Source of the DNA: Strigomonas culicis | Lineage: Eukaryota; Euglenozoa; Kinetoplastea; Trypanosomatida; Trypanosomatidae | Direction of reading: 5' to 3' | Assembly (NCBI GenBank): GCA_000482145.1 | Contig: AUXH01000667.1 | Span: 1-10,180 of the forward strand | Length of the DNA stretch: 10,180 nt | In this document: positions 9,601 to 10,180 of the stretch, one piece after another | Layout: each line of letters begins with the position of its first letter | Numbering within the stretch: position 1 is the first letter of the stretch | Notes under the pieces: generated by a model | Database searches by the model: none | The model's input: the letters and a program-made list of their open reading frames with translations, nothing else | Told to the model about the DNA's origin: nothing | Translations under genes and position numbers: made by a program

Positions 9601-10180
9601 GGTGACGTCCCTGCAGGCCTACCAGCGCAAGCGCTGGCCGCTCGATGCCGGCCGCGGCGGCAGCACCGAGGCCGGCCGCACGCGGCTCATCGACTCCATC
9701 TTCAACAAGGACGGCATAGCAGCCGTCGCGGCGCGGGAGGAGGAGGAGCACAGGCGCGCGGAGAAGCACCGGCGGCGCGCGGAGGCCCTCGCGCAGCTCG
9801 ACGAGGAGCTGCGCGCACAGCTGTACGCACTGCATGAGGAGCTGTGGGGCGCCGTCACCGCGTCCCTCCACCGCGCCCGCCGCGACCTCGCCGACAGTGA
9901 GTCGCTCTTCATCGTCGCGGACGCGACGCTGCTCCACGCGCCCTTCGCCGGGCTGCTGCCCGCGCCCGACACGGTCTACGCCGGCGAGCCGACGGCGCCC
10001 TTGGGGGAGCAGATCGCGCTCGCCGTGCTGCCGTCGCTCTCGCACCTCTTCCAACACGCGGTCGCCGGCGCCGCGCGGCGGCAACACACCTGCCGCCTCG
10101 CGGCGACCGCCGCCGGCCGCGACGGCGATGGCAGCGACGGCCGCCGGCGGCGCCGCCGCAGCGTGCCGCCGCCGCTCGGC
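1532..10180 (+). CDS. Giant C2H2 / TPR / CHAT-domain protein, 3' partial (2883 aa visible)
   Basis: The frame is open from 1337, just after an in-frame TAG at 1334-1336, to the right edge. ATG 1532 is the first ATG in any frame after the inferred acceptor and has A at -3. In order, the sequence shows: an Asn/Ala-rich N-terminus (1-120); helical blocks of unknown family (about 131-160, 231-265, 331-375, 431-490, 551-570); an acidic patch (617-626); a Cys cluster (639-662); a Q13 tract (689-701); a C2H2 finger (768-789); helical sequence (about 1071-1110 and 1191-1440) ending in a TPR; a Q15 tract (1709-1723); a TPR-like solenoid (about 1870-2278); a disordered linker (about 2279-2605); and the N-terminal part of a CHAT domain (from about 2611). 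CHAT domains are clan CD caspase-like peptidases commonly fused to TPRs. This suggests a large cytosolic or nuclear scaffold-protease, which is inference. No signal peptide or clear membrane helix is seen. The C-terminus and catalytic residues are missing because the window ends. Coding status is nearly certain; start and function are less so. Confidence 0.88.
1577..1681 (+). repeat. Asn-rich tracts from AAT repeats at the 5' end
   Basis: Eight AAT codons in a row (1577-1600) encode residues 16-23. Further Asn clusters follow at 1643-1654 and 1667-1681, mostly AAT. Codons here (AAT, AGT, AAA, AGA, ATA) are AT-rich and unlike the GC-ending codons that dominate after about 1684. This may be a recently expanded low-complexity tail, or spacer sequence that only appears coding. 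Confidence 0.85.
1790..1885 (+). repeat. Two GCG (poly-Ala) tracts
   Basis: Six GCG codons at 1790-1807 and eight GCG codons at 1862-1885 encode Ala6 and Ala8 runs, separated by a Thr/Asn/Gly/Ser-rich stretch. They are pure single-codon trinucleotide repeats, so repeat expansion is more likely than selection on the protein. Confidence 0.9.
2354..2380 (+). repeat. GCA (poly-Ala) tract
   Basis: Eight GCA codons plus one GCC encode Ala9 at residues 275-283. The same CAG-type DNA repeat is read here in the Ala frame, whereas at 3959-3976 and 6656-6700 it is read in the Gln frame. Confidence 0.9.
3596..3634 (+). repeat. (CAA)12CAG poly-Gln tract
   Basis: Twelve CAA codons followed by one CAG encode Gln13 at residues 689-701, between a helical Cys-containing segment and the zinc finger. 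The near-perfect single-codon repeat suggests recent slippage expansion in a flexible linker. Confidence 0.95.
3734..3754 (+). repeat. (ACC)7 poly-Thr tract
   Basis: Seven ACC codons encode Thr7 at residues 735-741 in the linker just before the zinc finger. The neighbouring sequence is also Ala/Gly/Thr-rich and probably unstructured. Confidence 0.9.
3833..3898 (+). other. C2H2 zinc finger domain
   Basis: Cys768, Cys771, His784 and His789 fit the pattern C-x2-C-x12-H-x4-H, which matches the C2H2 finger consensus. A Leu at 782, three before the first His, supplies a typical core hydrophobic, and the segment KLHLSKVH is characteristic of the finger helix. It is a single finger, so sequence-specific DNA binding by it alone is less likely than RNA or protein contact. 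It sits between a Thr/Gln-rich linker and a basic/Ala segment. Confidence 0.85.
3959..3976 (+). repeat. (CAG)6 poly-Gln tract
   Basis: Six CAG codons encode Gln6, shortly after the zinc finger and before a segment of predicted helix starting ATRQLAILCSSGYIV. Confidence 0.9.
4211..4258 (+). repeat. Pro/Gln-rich CAG/CAA/CCG/CCA segment
   Basis: Sixteen codons encode only Gln and Pro (residues 894-909), with CAG, CAA, CCG and CCA mixed. It is followed by a Ser/Thr/Asn linker and an acidic stretch. It is most likely an unstructured spacer. Confidence 0.85.
5006..5029 (+). repeat. GCG (poly-Ala) tract
   Basis: Seven GCG codons plus GCT encode Ala8 at residues 1159-1166, between an Arg/Pro/Ser-rich linker and the next helical region. 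Confidence 0.9.
5783..5872 (+). other. Probable TPR motif
   Basis: Residues 1418-1447 fit the two-helix TPR pattern: a first helix containing FMERGSQLLRRGEF and a second containing AESIALFQKASDL. A Gly lies in the inter-helix turn, followed by small and aromatic residues at the expected spacing. It follows a long helical region from about residue 1291 that may contain degenerate repeats. Confidence 0.65.
6656..6700 (+). repeat. Mixed CAG/CAA poly-Gln tract (Q15)
   Basis: Fifteen CAG and CAA codons encode Gln15 at residues 1709-1723. The codons are mixed, suggesting an older or purer-selected tract than the CAA run at 3596-3634. It separates a helical segment (DADRALRAADLVHDLIQDTE) from a Ser/Ala/Gly-rich linker. 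Confidence 0.95.
7142..8350 (+). other. TPR-like alpha-solenoid
   Basis: About six helix pairs are visible. One is at residues 1871-1900 (LGDAHSLKKHWEDALQAFSS). After an Asn-rich and acidic insertion come others at 2014-2050 (LADVYYALQKPTMAIHYYK), 2051-2090, 2137-2170 (LANAHLQLAQYDRCLQVID) and 2171-2210 (RLGNGETADAIRVLL). A more degenerate stretch follows at 2211-2278. They show the TPR pattern of Leu, Gly/Ala, Tyr and a later Ala at TPR-like spacing. TPR solenoids bind partner proteins. In TPR-CHAT proteins they usually sense or hold the factor that controls the peptidase. Exact repeat boundaries are approximate. Confidence 0.75.
7379..7417 (+). repeat. Asn-rich AAT/AAC insertion within the TPR region
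   Basis: Thirteen codons (residues 1950-1962) encode Asn except for two Ser, largely with AAT. This is an AT-rich island in GC-rich coding DNA. It follows a Thr/Ala linker and precedes an acidic stretch (EEGDDDDEHHLDEED), and together they form an insertion between two TPR-like repeats. Confidence 0.85.
8351..9346 (+). other. Disordered linker between TPRs and CHAT, with RG patch
   Basis: Residues about 2274-2605 are rich in Gly, Ala, Ser, Thr and Pro. ARRGRGRGFG at 2295-2304 is an RG-rich patch of the kind that is often arginine-methylated or RNA-binding, followed by a Gly/Ser/Phe stretch. A less repetitive acidic island at about 2411-2435 (DHFADFDVDYNDVSNVQIG) may be a conserved short motif. 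The remainder looks like variable low-complexity sequence. Confidence 0.6.
9362..10180 (+). other. CHAT peptidase domain, N-terminal part only
   Basis: A folded-looking region starts at residue 2611 (EVMEWSTRLVTALNN). Residues 2792-2809, LFIVADATLLHAPFAGLL, match the CHAT hallmark in which a beta strand ending in a P-D-G-like turn is followed by L-x2-L/A-P-F-x-x-L. LAVLPSLSHLF at 2830-2840 matches the following CHAT motif of a strand ending in P-S-x-x-x-L. A charged helix (about 2720-2780) precedes the first motif, as the helix before it does in CHAT proteins. The sequence then enters a basic low-complexity stretch with Arg6 at 10142-10159, probably an insertion. The catalytic His and Cys motifs of CHAT lie further downstream and are not in the window, so activity is unknown. 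Confidence 0.65.

Noticed and set aside
7199..10087. 962-codon open frame on the minus strand
   Set aside because: Same codon-aligned antisense effect: it ends at the sense TTA at 7199. The product is Arg/Ala/Val-rich, and the sense frame carries recognisable TPR and CHAT features.

Overview
The window looks like nuclear DNA of a kinetoplastid protist, most likely a trypanosomatid. Both genes I can support are intronless and on the + strand. The coding DNA is strongly GC-rich, especially at third codon positions. The gaps between genes are AT-rich and full of T/C tracts, A-runs and simple repeats. A long pyrimidine tract followed by the first AG lies just upstream of the first gene, which is the arrangement used for spliced-leader trans-splicing in polycistronic units. 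I cannot name a species, and the lineage is an inference from architecture.

Layout. Positions 1-277 are non-coding, ending in a clear pyrimidine tract with an AG at 236-237 and a short inferred 5' UTR. Positions 278-673 encode a 131-residue protein with one RRM RNA-binding domain. Positions 674-1531 are an AT-rich spacer with two AT dinucleotide repeats, an RNA hairpin that would bury a pyrimidine tract, and several T-runs. From 1532 to the right edge one frame is open without a stop for 2883 codons. This is a giant protein whose C-terminus lies outside the window.

The giant protein is the main object of interest. I read its whole frame by hand. In order it holds: an Asn/Ala-rich N-terminus; helical regions of unknown family separated by low-complexity linkers (Ala, Gln, Thr, Pro/Gln); one textbook C2H2 zinc finger at residues 768-789; more helical sequence; a probable TPR at about 1418-1447; a larger TPR-like solenoid at about 1870-2278; a disordered Gly/Ala/Ser/Thr linker with an RG-rich patch; and finally the N-terminal part of what looks like a CHAT (caspase-HetF-associated-with-TPRs) peptidase domain from about residue 2611. 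The CHAT His and Cys catalytic residues would lie beyond base 10180, so activity cannot be judged here.

The two genes have no evident shared pathway. In kinetoplastids adjacency usually reflects shared transcription only, with expression set by RNA processing, stability and translation. The long open frames on the opposite strand are explained by the rarity of TTA, CTA and TCA codons in the giant gene and are not annotated.
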